Shown: positions 1 through 8,259, numbered from the stretch's first letter. The stretch is DNA of 64,000 bases from Rhizobium bangladeshense (GCF_017357245.1 NZ_CP071612.1:3165001-3229000); one strand, 5' to 3'. The notes: generated by a model not told the origin, from the sequence alone. Translations and numbers: made by a program.

Positions 1-279
1 CTCAGCGCCGAATCCTGGACGTTCCAGGGCGCCCGCGTGATTCTCGGCGACAGCCGCCCCGTCGGGCAGCTCGTCTATTCCAACGCCGACGGCGACATCA
101 TCTCCATCTGCTTCCGCAAGGATGCGCAGCCGCCCGAGACCGAAGACTTCAAGGAAACGATCCGGGACGAGATCGGCCTCGTGACTTGGCACAATGCCGG
201 CACATCCTACGTTCTCGCTGGTCCCTCCGCCGAAGCCGCCCTCGGCCAGCTCGCCACGAAGATCGCCACGGCGATTTGA
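1..279 (+). CDS. C-terminal part of an anti-sigma-factor-like membrane regulator (5' end outside window)
   Basis: The reading frame is open from base 1 and ends at 279, leaving about 92 residues. A GTG at 37 is probably not the start, because the frame continues upstream with plausible coding sequence (SAESWTFQGARV). The fragment contains VTWHNAGTSYVLAGP and a final AALGQLATKIATAI. This resembles the periplasmic end of the rhizobial anti-sigma / transmembrane transcriptional regulator family (COG5662-like), which normally has an N-terminal zinc-finger-like domain and one membrane segment. Those parts lie outside the window, so the assignment is by memory of the C-terminal pattern only. Confidence 0.55.
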   Translation, partial: LSAESWTFQGARVILGDSRPVGQLVYSNADGDIISICFRKDAQPPETEDFKETIRDEIGLVTWHNAGTSYVLAGPSAEAALGQLATKIATAI

Positions 280-300
280 TTATTGGTGAGACGGTAAGGC

Positions 301-470
301 CTGCTCCCTCTTCTCCCCAGTGGGGAGAAGTTGGCCCGTGGGTCGGTAAGGGCCCACACGGCAGAGCATTTATTATTGCCCTTCGCTTGCGCTCAGTGCT
401 TCGCTCCTATCGTCGCTCACCCGCTCATCTGCCTGCCGGCATCTTCTCCCCGCTGGGGAGAAGGAACTCG
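301..470. repeat. Rhizobial palindromic repeat with two copies of a CTTCTCCCC hairpin
   Basis: A perfect 9-bp inverted repeat CTTCTCCCC-AGT-GGGGAGAAG lies at 310-330. The same hairpin with a GCT loop recurs at 443-463. Between them are a GTGGG/CCCAC pair and low-complexity sequence with no credible gene. The layout and the CTGCCGGCATCTTCTCCCC flank fit the mosaic palindromic elements scattered through Rhizobium intergenic DNA. It fills most of the 323-base gap between the first gene and leuA. Confidence 0.6.
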
Positions 471-602
471 TTGCACCGCATTGCTCCCCACAAACGTTTG
501 CGGTGGAAAAGAGCGGCGGGCAGTTGCTCCCATCGGGTGTAAGCGAGGGGCAGAGCGCATCATCAGGCCACACCGACTCCGCCGCGGCCTGACTCTGTTC
601 GA

Positions 603-2321
603 TCAGGCCTTGCCGGCCTTCACCTCGAGCACCCGATTGGCCGCCGAGACGATTGCTTCGAGCGATGCCGCGACGATGTTGGTATTGATGCCGGCGCCAA
701 AGAGCTTGCCGCCGGGATAGGAGGTCTCGACATAGGAAATCGCGGCGGCGTTCGAGCCGTGCTGCAGCGAATGCTCCGAATAGTCCTCGACCGACATCTC
801 GATGCCGAGATAATGCGACAGCGCGTTGATGAAGCCGTCGATCGGACCGTTGCCGCGCCCTTCGATGCGTTTGATCTCACCGTTGTCGGTGATCTCGGCC
901 GCGACGATCCGCTGGCCCTTGCGCTCCGTGTCCGGATACGTGTGGTGGTCGACGAATTTCAGGCGCGCGTCCGGCTGCGTTACGTAGCGCTCGATGAAGC
1001 GGTCGTAGATGCGCTTCGAAGGAAGCTCCTTGCCCTCGACATCGGTGATGCGCTGGATGTCTTCGCGGAACTCGACCTGAAGGTTGCGCGGCAGATTCAG
1101 CCCGTAATCCTGCTGCAGGATATAGGCGATGCCGCCTTTGCCGGACTGCGAGTTGATGCGGATGATCGCTTCGTAAGAGCGACCGACATCGCGCGGGTCG
1201 ATCGGCAGGTAAGGCACTTCCCAGACCGGATGGTTGGCGACCTGCGCCGCCTTCATCCCCTTGTTGATCGCATCCTGATGCGAACCGGAGAAAGCCGTGT
1301 AGACCAGTTCGCCGACATAGGGGTGACGCTCGCTGATCGCCATCTGGTTCGAATACTCGAACACTTCCTTGATGCGCTCGATGTTCGAGCAGTCGATCCC
1401 GGGGTCGACCCCTTGCGTGAACATGTTCAATGCCATGGTGACGACGTCGACATTGCCGGTGCGCTCGCCATTGCCGAACAGCGTGCCTTCGACGCGGTCG
1501 GCGCCCGCAAGCAAGGCCAGTTCGGCGGCGGCGATTCCGGTACCGCGGTCGTTATGCGGGTGCAGCGACACGATCAGGTTCTCGCGATTGTCGAGGTTGC
1601 GGCACATCCATTCGATCTGATCGGCATAGACGTTCGGCGTCGCCATCTCGACGGTCGACGGCAGGTTGATGATCAGCTTGTTGTCGGGCGTCGGCTTCAC
1701 CACCTCGATGACGGCATTGCAAATCTCCAGAGCCACTTCCAGCTCGGTGCCGGTGAAGCTTTCGGGCGAATATTCGAAACGATAGCCGCCGCCGGCCTTG
1801 GCGGCCATGTCGGTGATCATCTTGGCGGCATCGACGGCGATCTGCTTAATACCCTGCACATCCTTGGCGAAGACGACGCGGCGCTGCAGCTCGCTGGTCG
1901 AATTGTAGAAATGCACGATCGGCCGATTTGCCCCTTCCAACGCCTCGAAGGTGCGGGTGATGAGCTCCGGCCGGCACTGCACCAGCACCTGCAGGGAAAC
2001 GTCAGCGGGCACGTTGCCCTCCTCCACGCACCAGCGGGCGAAATCGAAATCCGTCTGCGACGCCGATGGGAAACCGATCTCGATTTCCTTGAAACCCATA
2101 TCCAGCAACAGATGGAACATACGGGCCTTGCGGTCGTGACCCATCGGATCGACCAGCGCCTGGTTGCCGTCGCGCAGGTCAACCGAGCACCAGACGGGCG
2201 CCTTGGTGATGATCTTTGTCGGCCAGGTGCGGTCCGGAATGTTCACCTGCGGATAGGGCCGGTATTTCACGCCGGCATCGGGCATGCCTTTTGCTGAGGA
2301 TCGGCTGGTGGTGGTGTCCAT
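603..2321 (-). CDS. leuA: 2-isopropylmalate synthase
   Basis: This enzyme condenses 2-oxoisovalerate with acetyl-CoA, the first committed step of leucine biosynthesis in the cytoplasm. The 572-residue length fits the long bacterial LeuA class. The N-terminal TIM-barrel shows the metal/substrate motif SVDLRDGNQALVDPMG (residues about 46-61) and the metal-binding HPHNDRGTG motif near residue 254. The C-terminal part, with GNGPIDGFINAL, matches the regulatory LeuA dimer domain that binds leucine. The ATG at 2321 is preceded by GAGGAG with 8 nt spacing. A Leu-rich leader ORF and a strong promoter lie upstream (2478-2639), so expression is probably controlled by leucine through the leader. The gene stands alone with no downstream leu genes. 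Confidence 0.95.
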   Translation of the reverse strand: MDTTTSRSSAKGMPDAGVKYRPYPQVNIPDRTWPTKIITKAPVWCSVDLRDGNQALVDPMGHDRKARMFHLLLDMGFKEIEIGFPSASQTDFDFARWCVEEGNVPADVSLQVLVQCRPELITRTFEALEGANRPIVHFYNSTSELQRRVVFAKDVQGIKQIAVDAAKMITDMAAKAGGGYRFEYSPESFTGTELEVALEICNAVIEVVKPTPDNKLIINLPSTVEMATPNVYADQIEWMCRNLDNRENLIVSLHPHNDRGTGIAAAELALLAGADRVEGTLFGNGERTGNVDVVTMALNMFTQGVDPGIDCSNIERIKEVFEYSNQMAISERHPYVGELVYTAFSGSHQDAINKGMKAAQVANHPVWEVPYLPIDPRDVGRSYEAIIRINSQSGKGGIAYILQQDYGLNLPRNLQVEFREDIQRITDVEGKELPSKRIYDRFIERYVTQPDARLKFVDHHTYPDTERKGQRIVAAEITDNGEIKRIEGRGNGPIDGFINALSHYLGIEMSVEDYSEHSLQHGSNAAAISYVETSYPGGKLFGAGINTNIVAASLEAIVSAANRVLEVKAGKA

Positions 2322-2435
2322 TGTCTTGTCTCCTCGTCCGGCATTTGCCCCGCCTCTTAGCCGATCACATCGGGTTTGGCGATAAACAAATACGGACCTT
2401 CATCGGTTCGTTGGGTCATTTTGAAAGTGAGTCGC

Positions 2436-2479
2436 GAGGAGCGATGGCCGGGCGGGCTTTCGGCCGCCGAGCGCTCCTC
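2436..2479 (-). promoter_or_regulatory. Hairpin after the leuA leader ORF (segments 2 and 3 of a proposed switch)
   Basis: On the minus strand GAGGAGCG (2479-2472) pairs perfectly with CGCTCCTC (2443-2436), and an internal GGCGG/CCGCC pair can extend the stem. The stem starts inside the stop codon of the leader ORF. No U-run follows, so it does not look like an intrinsic terminator. The same CTCCTC string occurs in the Leu codons (2513-2508), and GAGGAG recurs as the leuA Shine-Dalgarno (2335-2330), allowing mutually exclusive pairings. Confidence 0.6.
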
Positions 2480-2603
2480 AAAGGACCCGGCAACCGCGCG
2501 TAAGGCCGAGGAGAAGAAGCGAGGTCAGGGCGCACGAGACGTCACGCGCGGCGATGCGGCCGCGTGCAATCATGTCGGAAATCTTGGCGCCAGAGGTCTT
2601 CAT
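2478..2603 (-). CDS. Leu-rich leader peptide of leuA (41 residues)
   Basis: The short ORF begins ATG AAG ACC and ends TGA at 2478. Residues 29-34 read LLLLGL, encoded by CTT CTT CTC CTC GGC CTT, and 7 of 41 residues are leucine. It lies immediately upstream of leuA, as expected of an attenuation leader that senses charged tRNA-Leu. The promoter-like TTGCCA-N17-TATAAG ends only 7 nt before the ATG, so the mRNA probably starts at or next to the AUG and is leaderless, as known for the trpL leader of Sinorhizobium meliloti. A second in-frame ATG at residue 11 is an alternative start. Translation is not proven, but the Leu run and the position make chance unlikely. Confidence 0.75.
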   Translation of the reverse strand: MKTSGAKISDMIARGRIAARDVSCALTSLLLLGLTRGCRVL

Positions 2604-2639
2604 GGCCGCGCTTATAACCTCGGGCAGCAGAACTGGCAA
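2604..2639 (-). promoter_or_regulatory. Promoter of the leuA leader/leuA transcript
   Basis: Read on the minus strand, TTGCCA (2639-2634) and TATAAG (2616-2611) are separated by 17 nt. The leader ATG follows 7 nt after the -10 box. This is the best sigma70-like promoter in the gap between the BenE-type gene and leuA. Confidence 0.7.
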
Positions 2640-2663
2640 GCCCTCGCGGCCCGCCGGCTTCCC

Positions 2664-3863
2664 TCACGCCTGCTGAGCGCGGTCTTTGGACCTCTTCACA
2701 AGCCGCGACAGCGCCAGCATCAACCCGCCGGCGATCAATCCCCAGAAGGCGCCTGAAATGCCGCCGAAGGAAACGCCGGATGCGGTGACGAGAAAGGTGA
2801 TCGCGGCCGCCTCGCGCGATTCCGGCGCCTGGAACGCCGACATCGCCGAGGACGAAAAAGCGCCGACCAACGCCAGCCCCGCCACTGCCTCGATCAGAAT
2901 GGGAGGCGCGAGCGCCACGAAAGCCGTCACCGCGCCCGCAAGCAGCCCGAGAATGACGTAACCGATGCCGGCGATCAGCGATGCCCAATAGCGCCGTTTC
3001 GGATCGGCATGGGCATCCTGCCCGGCGCACATGGCCGCAGTGATCGCCGCCAGATTAATGGCGTGGCCGCCGAAAGGCGCCGACAGCAGTGAGAAGAAAC
3101 CGGTGACGGCAAAGAGCGGGCCGGGTTTTGGATCGTAGAGATTGACCTTCAGTACCGCGATGCCGGGAATATTCTGCGATGCCATGGTGACGATGAAGAG
3201 CGGCAGCGCGATCGAAATAAGGGCGGCGAGATTGAATACAGGCGCGACGATTTCCGCCGTCGGCACCAGCGATCGTTCAAGCGAGGCGAAAGCGCCTTCA
3301 GGGATATCGACGCCGAAGGCGAGCACCAGCACGAAGGCTGCGAGTGCTGCCGGCACCGCCCAGAGCCGCTTGAAGGCGCCGACAACGATCCAGGAAATAA
3401 CGATCGGCAGACCGAGCAGCGGATTGAAACCTATCGCCTTTACAGGCGCGAAGCAGAGACCGATCAGCACGCCGGCGAGCATCGCATTGGCGAGCGGCGC
3501 GGGGATGGCGGCAACCGCGCGGCCGAGCGGCTTGAACAGTCCGGCAACGACGATCAGCGCCGCGCAGATGAGAAACGCCCCGACTGCCGCATTGAAGCCA
3601 CCCTCGACCACCCCGGTGCTTGCAAGCAATGCCGCGCCCGGCGTCGACCAGGCGATGCTGATCGGCAATCGGGTCAAGGCGCTGAGCACGATCGCGCAGA
3701 TCCCCATGGAGATCGACAATGCCATCAGCCCCGAAGCTGCCTGTGCCTCTGTCGCGCCGACCGCCCGCAGGCCGTGCAGCACGACGGCAAAAGAGCTGGC
3801 GGAACCGACGAAAGCAGTCAACAGCCCCATGAACAGGGCCTGGACGGAAAAATCTTTGAGCAT
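2664..3863 (-). CDS. BenE-type benzoate/purine-like membrane permease
   Basis: A hydrophobic protein of 399 residues with about 10-12 membrane segments. The pattern (ALFMGLLTAFVGSASSFAVV at the start, many Gly/Ala-rich helices, PFGGHAINLAAITAAMCAG in the middle) fits the BenE family of inner-membrane benzoate:H+ symporters. The start at 3863 (MLKDFSVQ) is preferred because the longer frame up to 3971 adds a polar, Arg-rich leader unlike the family. There is no catabolic gene beside it, so the true substrate is unknown. It follows clpP on the same strand, but a strong terminator separates them. Confidence 0.8.
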   Translation of the reverse strand: MLKDFSVQALFMGLLTAFVGSASSFAVVLHGLRAVGATEAQAASGLMALSISMGICAIVLSALTRLPISIAWSTPGAALLASTGVVEGGFNAAVGAFLICAALIVVAGLFKPLGRAVAAIPAPLANAMLAGVLIGLCFAPVKAIGFNPLLGLPIVISWIVVGAFKRLWAVPAALAAFVLVLAFGVDIPEGAFASLERSLVPTAEIVAPVFNLAALISIALPLFIVTMASQNIPGIAVLKVNLYDPKPGPLFAVTGFFSLLSAPFGGHAINLAAITAAMCAGQDAHADPKRRYWASLIAGIGYVILGLLAGAVTAFVALAPPILIEAVAGLALVGAFSSSAMSAFQAPESREAAAITFLVTASGVSFGGISGAFWGLIAGGLMLALSRLVKRSKDRAQQA

Positions 3864-3973
3864 GGCGGAACTCGGGCTGCGGGAATGGCGCATGGAGCAC
3901 GACAGTTGTCGCGCGCGCAAGTCCGGATTCAACTCTTTCTGTCCAGCGGTATGGGCAAGCATAAGCATCATCC

Positions 3974-4017
3974 AAAAACAAACCGCCCTTGCCTGCGATC
4001 GGCAGGCAAGGGCGGTT
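3974..4017 (-). terminator. Intrinsic terminator after clpP
   Basis: A perfect 16-bp stem (3981-3996 with 4002-4017) around the 5-base loop GATCG is followed on the minus strand by TGTTTTTGG. It ends the clpP transcript. Confidence 0.9.
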
Positions 4018-4038
4018 CAACTGTTTAGGCTGGAAAGC

Positions 4039-4623
4039 TCAGATATCGGCCTGCGATGTGACGATCCGCGAGACGAGGCCATAGTCCTTCGCCTCTTCCG
4101 CCGACAGCCAATAGTCGCGATCCGTATCCTTGGCTATCTTGTCGAGCGGCTGGCCGGTTGCCTCCGCCATGATCTTGTTCAGGCGTTCGTTCATCTTGAT
4201 GATCTCGCGTGCCTGGATCTCGATGTCGGATGCCATGCCGCGCGTGCCGCCCGACGGTTGATGCAGCAGGAAGCGCGTGTTTGGCAGGCACAGACGCCGC
4301 TCCCTCGGAGCCGCCACATAGATCAGCGCACCTGCGGAAGCGACCCAGCCCGTGCCGATCATCCAGACCTTCGGCTTGATGAACTTGACCATGTCATGGA
4401 TGGAATCGCCGGATTCGACGTGGCCGCCGGGCGAATTGACATAGATGCGGATGTCATCGTCACTGGCCGCGGCAAGCGCCACGAGCTGCGAGCAGACCTT
4501 CTGCGCCAGTTCCTGGTTGATCGGTCCATAGATGAAGATCGAACGCGACTTGAAAAGATTCGCCTCCGTTTCCTTGCCGAGCGGCAGTTCCTTCGTCTTG
4601 TCGTCCTGTTCTTCGTCGTTCAT
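4039..4623 (-). CDS. clpP: ClpP-family protease subunit (divergent paralogue)
   Basis: A 194-residue serine peptidase of the Clp proteolytic core, which works in the cytoplasm with a ClpA/ClpX-type ATPase. The catalytic Ser96 lies in [11 protein letters not shown], His121 in FLLHQPSGG, and the Asp in [13 protein letters not shown] (about residues 168-170), so the triad is intact. The serine loop reads WVASAGA rather than the canonical QAASMGA, and the N-terminus is short and acidic. This suggests one of the secondary ClpP paralogues that rhizobia carry rather than the housekeeping copy beside tig/clpX/lon. The ATG at 4623 is preceded by GAGAGG; the longer frame to 4701 has no better start. 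It is monocistronic and ends at a 16-bp terminator. Confidence 0.9.
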   Translation of the reverse strand: MNDEEQDDKTKELPLGKETEANLFKSRSIFIYGPINQELAQKVCSQLVALAAASDDDIRIYVNSPGGHVESGDSIHDMVKFIKPKVWMIGTGWVASAGALIYVAAPRERRLCLPNTRFLLHQPSGGTRGMASDIEIQAREIIKMNERLNKIMAEATGQPLDKIAKDTDRDYWLSAEEAKDYGLVSRIVTSQADI

Positions 4624-4853
4624 TCGAACCTCTCGGAGATGAATTCGGGTTCCTCGCACATAGTGCGACTCAATGCCTAAAACAATGCGGGAAAAACACA
4701 AGGCACGGAAGCGGTGGAGATATCCTTAAGAAGCCGCGCGCCGTTCCGCAAGCCTTACTGAAATGTAACGGTAGAAGGCTTTGAAAAGCCTGAATCGGTT
4801 CCTACCTCACCCCTCACATGGCACCGCCATCCGAGATCAACAGGAGACAGGAT

Positions 4854-5621
4854 ATGTCACCGGAAGAACGCCAATTGTTGACAGCCCTCTTCGACCGCGT
4901 GCGCACGGCGCAAGCCCAGCCGCGTGACCGCGAGGCCGAAGCCCTGATCGAGCAGGCAACGCGCGAGCAGCCGTCGGCCACTTATTATCTTGCCCAGGCC
5001 GTTATCGTGCAGGAAAAGGGCCTGGAAGCTGCCGCAAACCACATCAAGGAGCTCGAGGAGCGTGTCCGACAGCTCGAAGCCGGCGCCAGCGAGCACCACC
5101 AGGCCGAACAGGGCGGCGGTTTCCTGAGCTCGATCTTCGGCAACACCCAGACGCAGCAGCCCGCGCCCGTCCCCTCCAACCCCGGCCCCTGGGGTCAGCC
5201 GTCGCGTTCCTATGACGAATCTCGCGGCTACGACAGCAACGCTCGCCAGATGCCGCAGCAGCCGAGCGGCCCGTGGAGCCAGCAGGCCTCCGCGCCGTCT
5301 GCCGGCGGCAGCTTCCTGCGCGGCGCGCTCGGCACGGCGGCCGGTGTCGCCGGCGGCATGCTGCTTGCCAATTCGCTGAGCGGCATCTTCAGCAACCACA
5401 TGTCCTCGCTTGGCTGGGGCTCGCCCTTTGGCGCCAACCCCTTCGGCAATGCCAGCGCCCCCAACGAGGAAACCGTTATCAACAATTTTTTTGGCAACGA
5501 CGACACCCGCCAGGCATCGGATAATGCCGGCAATGACAATGACGACAATGTCCAGCAGGCGGATTACGACGACGGCGACGATTACAGCGACGACTCGTCC
5601 GCCGACGTTACGGATGTTTGA
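4854..5621 (+). CDS. DUF2076 domain-containing protein
   Basis: A 255-residue protein starting MSPEERQLLTALFDRVR after a good AGGAGA ribosome site; the upstream in-frame ATG at 4818 lacks one. Residues 1-90 form the helical DUF2076 core with a short coiled coil (IKELEERVRQLE). A Gln/Pro/Ser-rich linker follows, then a Gly/Ala-rich hydrophobic patch (LGTAAGVAGGMLLANSLSG, about residues 160-180), and a very acidic Asp-rich tail (DDGDDYSDDSSADVTDV). The family is often called a periplasmic ligand-binding sensor protein, but no function is established. It is convergent with queF. Confidence 0.8.
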   Translation: MSPEERQLLTALFDRVRTAQAQPRDREAEALIEQATREQPSATYYLAQAVIVQEKGLEAAANHIKELEERVRQLEAGASEHHQAEQGGGFLSSIFGNTQTQQPAPVPSNPGPWGQPSRSYDESRGYDSNARQMPQQPSGPWSQQASAPSAGGSFLRGALGTAAGVAGGMLLANSLSGIFSNHMSSLGWGSPFGANPFGNASAPNEETVINNFFGNDDTRQASDNAGNDNDDNVQQADYDDGDDYSDDSSADVTDV

Positions 5622-5697
5622 GGTTTAGCGGGTGAAGACGGGCAGCGGTTGCCGCACCGTTGACCGGCCCTTCACTATGGCTTAGGGCGTTCGCCGC

Positions 5698-5723
5698 TGC
5701 AATCGATGCACGGGATCGATTGC
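5698..5723. terminator. Hairpin between convergent DUF2076 gene and queF
   Basis: A perfect 9-bp inverted repeat GCAATCGAT/ATCGATTGC lies between the two convergent stop codons. No clear U-run is present on either strand, so it is only a possible bidirectional terminator. Confidence 0.4.
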
Positions 5724-5747
5724 TGCCGCCTTAGGCGACACCGCGGC

Positions 5748-6212
5748 TCACCCACGTCCACGATAGGTGGCGACGCCCTGCTCAGGCAGCCACACGCCTT
5801 CCGGCGGCTTGCCCGTCTGCCAGAACACGTCGATCGGAATGCCGCCGCGCGGATACCAGTAGGCGCCGATCCGCAGCCACTTGGGATCGAGCAGTTCGAC
5901 GATGCGCTTGGCGATGTAGATCGAGCAATCCTCGTGGAAGGCGCCGTGATTGCGGAAGGAATGCAGGAAGAGCTTCAGCGACTTCGATTCCACCAACCAT
6001 TCACCCGGAATATAGTCGATGACGATATGGGCGAAATCCGGCTGCCCGGTCATCGGGCAGAGCGAGGTGAACTCCGGCGCGGTGAAACGCACCACGTAAT
6101 CTGTGCCGGCATGATTGGACGGTACTTTTTCCAGCACCGCCTCCTCCGGCGAATTCGCAGTTTCGGTCTGGTGGCCCAGCATAGACAGGCTGGAAACATC
6201 TGTATTCGGCAT
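5748..6212 (-). CDS. queF: NADPH-dependent 7-cyano-7-deazaguanine (preQ0) reductase
   Basis: QueF reduces the nitrile of preQ0 to the amine preQ1 in queuosine tRNA-modification synthesis. The short unimodular form (about 154 residues) is seen here. The catalytic Cys is in [14 protein letters not shown] (Cys about 52), with the Asp of that motif and the QueF signature [19 protein letters not shown] further on. Two ATG codons sit in tandem (6215 and 6212). The upstream gene stops across them, giving ATGA-type overlap behind an AAGGAGG site, so queF is translationally coupled to the cation-efflux gene. Confidence 0.95.
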   Translation of the reverse strand: MPNTDVSSLSMLGHQTETANSPEEAVLEKVPSNHAGTDYVVRFTAPEFTSLCPMTGQPDFAHIVIDYIPGEWLVESKSLKLFLHSFRNHGAFHEDCSIYIAKRIVELLDPKWLRIGAYWYPRGGIPIDVFWQTGKPPEGVWLPEQGVATYRGRG

Positions 6213-7126
6213 CATGCCTCCTTGACGACTTTGACGCGGATGCCATGGGCTTTTTCGCCCTCCGGCTCCACATGAATGGCTATTTTGGCGCCCTCATGCA
6301 CGGCTCTGATGGCATCCTCAAGGCGATCGCATATATCATGCGCCTGCCTCACGGACATAGAGCCCGGCACCACCATATGAAAATCGATGAAGGTGACGGT
6401 GCCCGCCCGCCTTGTTTTTAGGTCATGCACGCCGATCGAGCCCTCTGCATGGGTGGCGATCGCCTGCTTGATCGCCTCCTCCTCCTCCGGCTTAACAGCC
6501 TGGTCCATCAGCCCGCCGATCGATTGCGAGATCACCTTCCAGCCCTGATAGAGGATATTGCAGGCAACAAGGATGGCAAGCACCGGATCGAAGATCGCAT
6601 AGCCTGTCGCCAGCGCCAGGAGCAGACCGACGAGTACGCCGACCGACGTCACCACATCCGACATGATATGCTGGCCGTCCGCCGTCAGCGCCGCCGATCG
6701 ATGCTTGCGTCCGGTCCGGATCAACAGGCGCGCCCAGACCGCATTAATGAGGCCTGCGGCAAAATTAACCGCAAGGCCAAGCGCCGGTGCATCGAGCATG
6801 CGCGGCTCGGCGAGATAGCCGATAGCCTCCTTGACGATCAGCAGCGCGGCGACGACGATCAGCACACCTTCGGTGACGGCGGATAGGTATTCCGCCTTGT
6901 GATGGCCGAAGGGATGGTCATGATCGGCCGGCTTCTGCGCATAACGGATGACAAAGAAGGCGATGAAGGCGGCAACGACGTTGACCATCGATTCGAGCCC
7001 GTCCGATAGCAGTGCCACCGAGCCGGTCACCCACCAGGCCACCATCTTCAGCCCCATGACGCCGAGCGACAGCGGGATGCCCCACATCGCCAGCTTCCGA
7101 ACCGTAAGATCGCCGTTGTCGCTCAT
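6212..7126 (-). CDS. Cation diffusion facilitator (CDF) family metal efflux protein
   Basis: An inner-membrane divalent-metal:H+ antiporter of 304 residues. The ATG at 7126 follows GGAGG closely; the longer frame to 7438 lacks support. Six membrane helices can be traced. The metal-site Asp residues occur in [11 protein letters not shown] (helix 2) and [11 protein letters not shown] (helix 5), and a His-rich [12 protein letters not shown] loop follows helix 2. A cytoplasmic C-terminal domain ends in [14 protein letters not shown]. It overlaps queF by four bases. A promoter-like TTGACA and a hairpin with a U-run lie in its 5' leader. The transported metal (Zn, Fe, Co, Mn) cannot be told from sequence. 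Confidence 0.88.
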   Translation of the reverse strand: MSDNGDLTVRKLAMWGIPLSLGVMGLKMVAWWVTGSVALLSDGLESMVNVVAAFIAFFVIRYAQKPADHDHPFGHHKAEYLSAVTEGVLIVVAALLIVKEAIGYLAEPRMLDAPALGLAVNFAAGLINAVWARLLIRTGRKHRSAALTADGQHIMSDVVTSVGVLVGLLLALATGYAIFDPVLAILVACNILYQGWKVISQSIGGLMDQAVKPEEEEAIKQAIATHAEGSIGVHDLKTRRAGTVTFIDFHMVVPGSMSVRQAHDICDRLEDAIRAVHEGAKIAIHVEPEGEKAHGIRVKVVKEA

Positions 7127-7174
7127 ATCGTCCTCCTGCGGTTGCGAGTGAATAGCAGGATCCAGGCCATTGAA

Positions 7175-7213
7175 ATGCAAAACCGCCCACGCGAATGTCG
7201 CGCAGGCGGTCCA
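7175..7213 (-). terminator. Hairpin with U-run upstream of the CDF/queF operon
   Basis: On the minus strand ACCGCC...GGCGGT with an inner CGCGA/TCGCG pair is followed by TTTTGCATTT. It either ends the upstream DUF2161 transcript (stop at 7297) or, since a TTGACA-N17-CATACC promoter-like pair lies between that gene and the hairpin (7223-7251), acts inside the CDF leader. Confidence 0.65.
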
Positions 7214-7296
7214 GTTGAGGGTGGTATGGGCGATGCTGGAGGATTTGTCAAAGCAAATGGCGCGCGCTTTCCAGCGGTGGCTCCGCCCAAGCGAAA

Positions 7297-8007
7297 TCAG
7301 ATTGCCGCACTCTCGTTGCCGGGCACTGCACCGCTCAAGGGCGCCAGCTCCGAAAGCACGGGCTGCGGCCAGCGCACAAGAGCGGCTTGGCCGGCTGACG
7401 TCAAAGCATAAACCCCCTTTTCCGTACGCTCGAACCATCCGTATACGTTGTCACGCAGGATTGGCCCCGCCTTGGGTGCGATCAGTTTCATCTCCCGCGG
7501 TCGCTTGAGTCCCTGCTCAAGTGCTGCCGCGCAGAGCAGCGCCTGCTGGCGGTAAGCCGTCATGATCGGCGCCCGCGAACCGCCGCCAACAACGGGATCG
7601 CCGCGTCGGCGTTGGTGCTCGCTGACGAGGCGTGAACGCCGCTTTGGATTGGTGCGCGGCATAGGAGAGATGGAGCTGACGACGACGCTGACTTCGCCGC
7701 CGTCGGAAATGCCTAGCATGCCGATGCCGAGCCGCCGGCAGAGGTCGCGATAGCGTTTGTCGGTCTCCCGCCCGCGCCCCTTGACCGAAACGCGCGCCGC
7801 GATCCAGACCTCATCGCTCATCGACGCCCGGTCGACTGCCTGGAGAAGCAGTTCGAGGTTGAAGGAGAGCTTGAGTTCGCAGACGACTACGACCGGCGGC
7901 TCACCTTCGCTCAAGCCGACGAGATCGCATCCGCCGACCTCACCCTTCACGACGTAACCGGCCGCCTCGAGAAAAGCTTTGACCGGCAGGTAGAGCGACG
8001 TCTCCAT
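7297..8007 (-). CDS. DUF2161 family protein (PD-(D/E)XK nuclease-like fold)
   Basis: A 236-residue protein beginning METSLYLPVKAFLEAAGYVVKG. The segment GGCDLVGLSEGEPPVVVVCELKLSF resembles the D...ExK active-site core of PD-(D/E)XK nucleases (Asp about 28, ELK about 44-46). The C-terminal half (ALLCAAALEQGLKRPREMK...YGWFERTEKGVYALTSAGQAAL) looks like a winged-helix-type module. This matches the DUF2161/COG5482 family as remembered; its biological role is unknown. A GAGG site lies 10 nt upstream of the ATG, inside the stop region of the preceding small gene, so the two are co-transcribed. Confidence 0.75.
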   Translation of the reverse strand: METSLYLPVKAFLEAAGYVVKGEVGGCDLVGLSEGEPPVVVVCELKLSFNLELLLQAVDRASMSDEVWIAARVSVKGRGRETDKRYRDLCRRLGIGMLGISDGGEVSVVVSSISPMPRTNPKRRSRLVSEHQRRRGDPVVGGGSRAPIMTAYRQQALLCAAALEQGLKRPREMKLIAPKAGPILRDNVYGWFERTEKGVYALTSAGQAALVRWPQPVLSELAPLSGAVPGNESAAI

Positions 8008-8019
8008 CGAAAAAATGCC

Positions 8020-8259
8020 TCAGGCGGCGTTGAGATCGGCAATCTCGCCGTATCGCGCAAGCAGGCGCGGCGAGGTCATGTCGCCTGTTTCTTCGTCGAC
8101 GATGACCGCATAGGCCGCAACGCCGACGAAGCGCTCGGCCATCGCCAAAGCGATCTTTTCCGCGCTGATGGAATTGGATGCCTGGCGCATTTCGCCGGGC
8201 ACGAGATTGCCGCGGTTCTTGCGGTAAGGGAGGATGATGAACTTTTCAGCATTGGCCAC
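8020..8259 (-). CDS. Small conserved hypothetical protein, co-transcribed with the DUF2161 gene
   Basis: About 79 residues if the GTG at 8259 is used. That codon has GGAG nine bases upstream, whereas the ATG start at 8406 would add an Arg/Cys-rich leader that looks non-coding. The protein reads VANAEKFIILPYRKNRGNLVPGEMRQ and ends RYGEIADLNAA, with no signal peptide or membrane helix. I do not recognise the family. The 12-base gap to the DUF2161 gene suggests a shared function or at least a shared transcript. Confidence 0.6.
   Translation of the reverse strand: MANAEKFIILPYRKNRGNLVPGEMRQASNSISAEKIALAMAERFVGVAAYAVIVDEETGDMTSPRLLARYGEIADLNAA

Noticed and set aside
759..2297. 512-codon plus-strand frame opposite leuA
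   Set aside because: Antisense shadow of leuA; Arg/Asp/Val-rich translation without any family pattern and no ribosome site.
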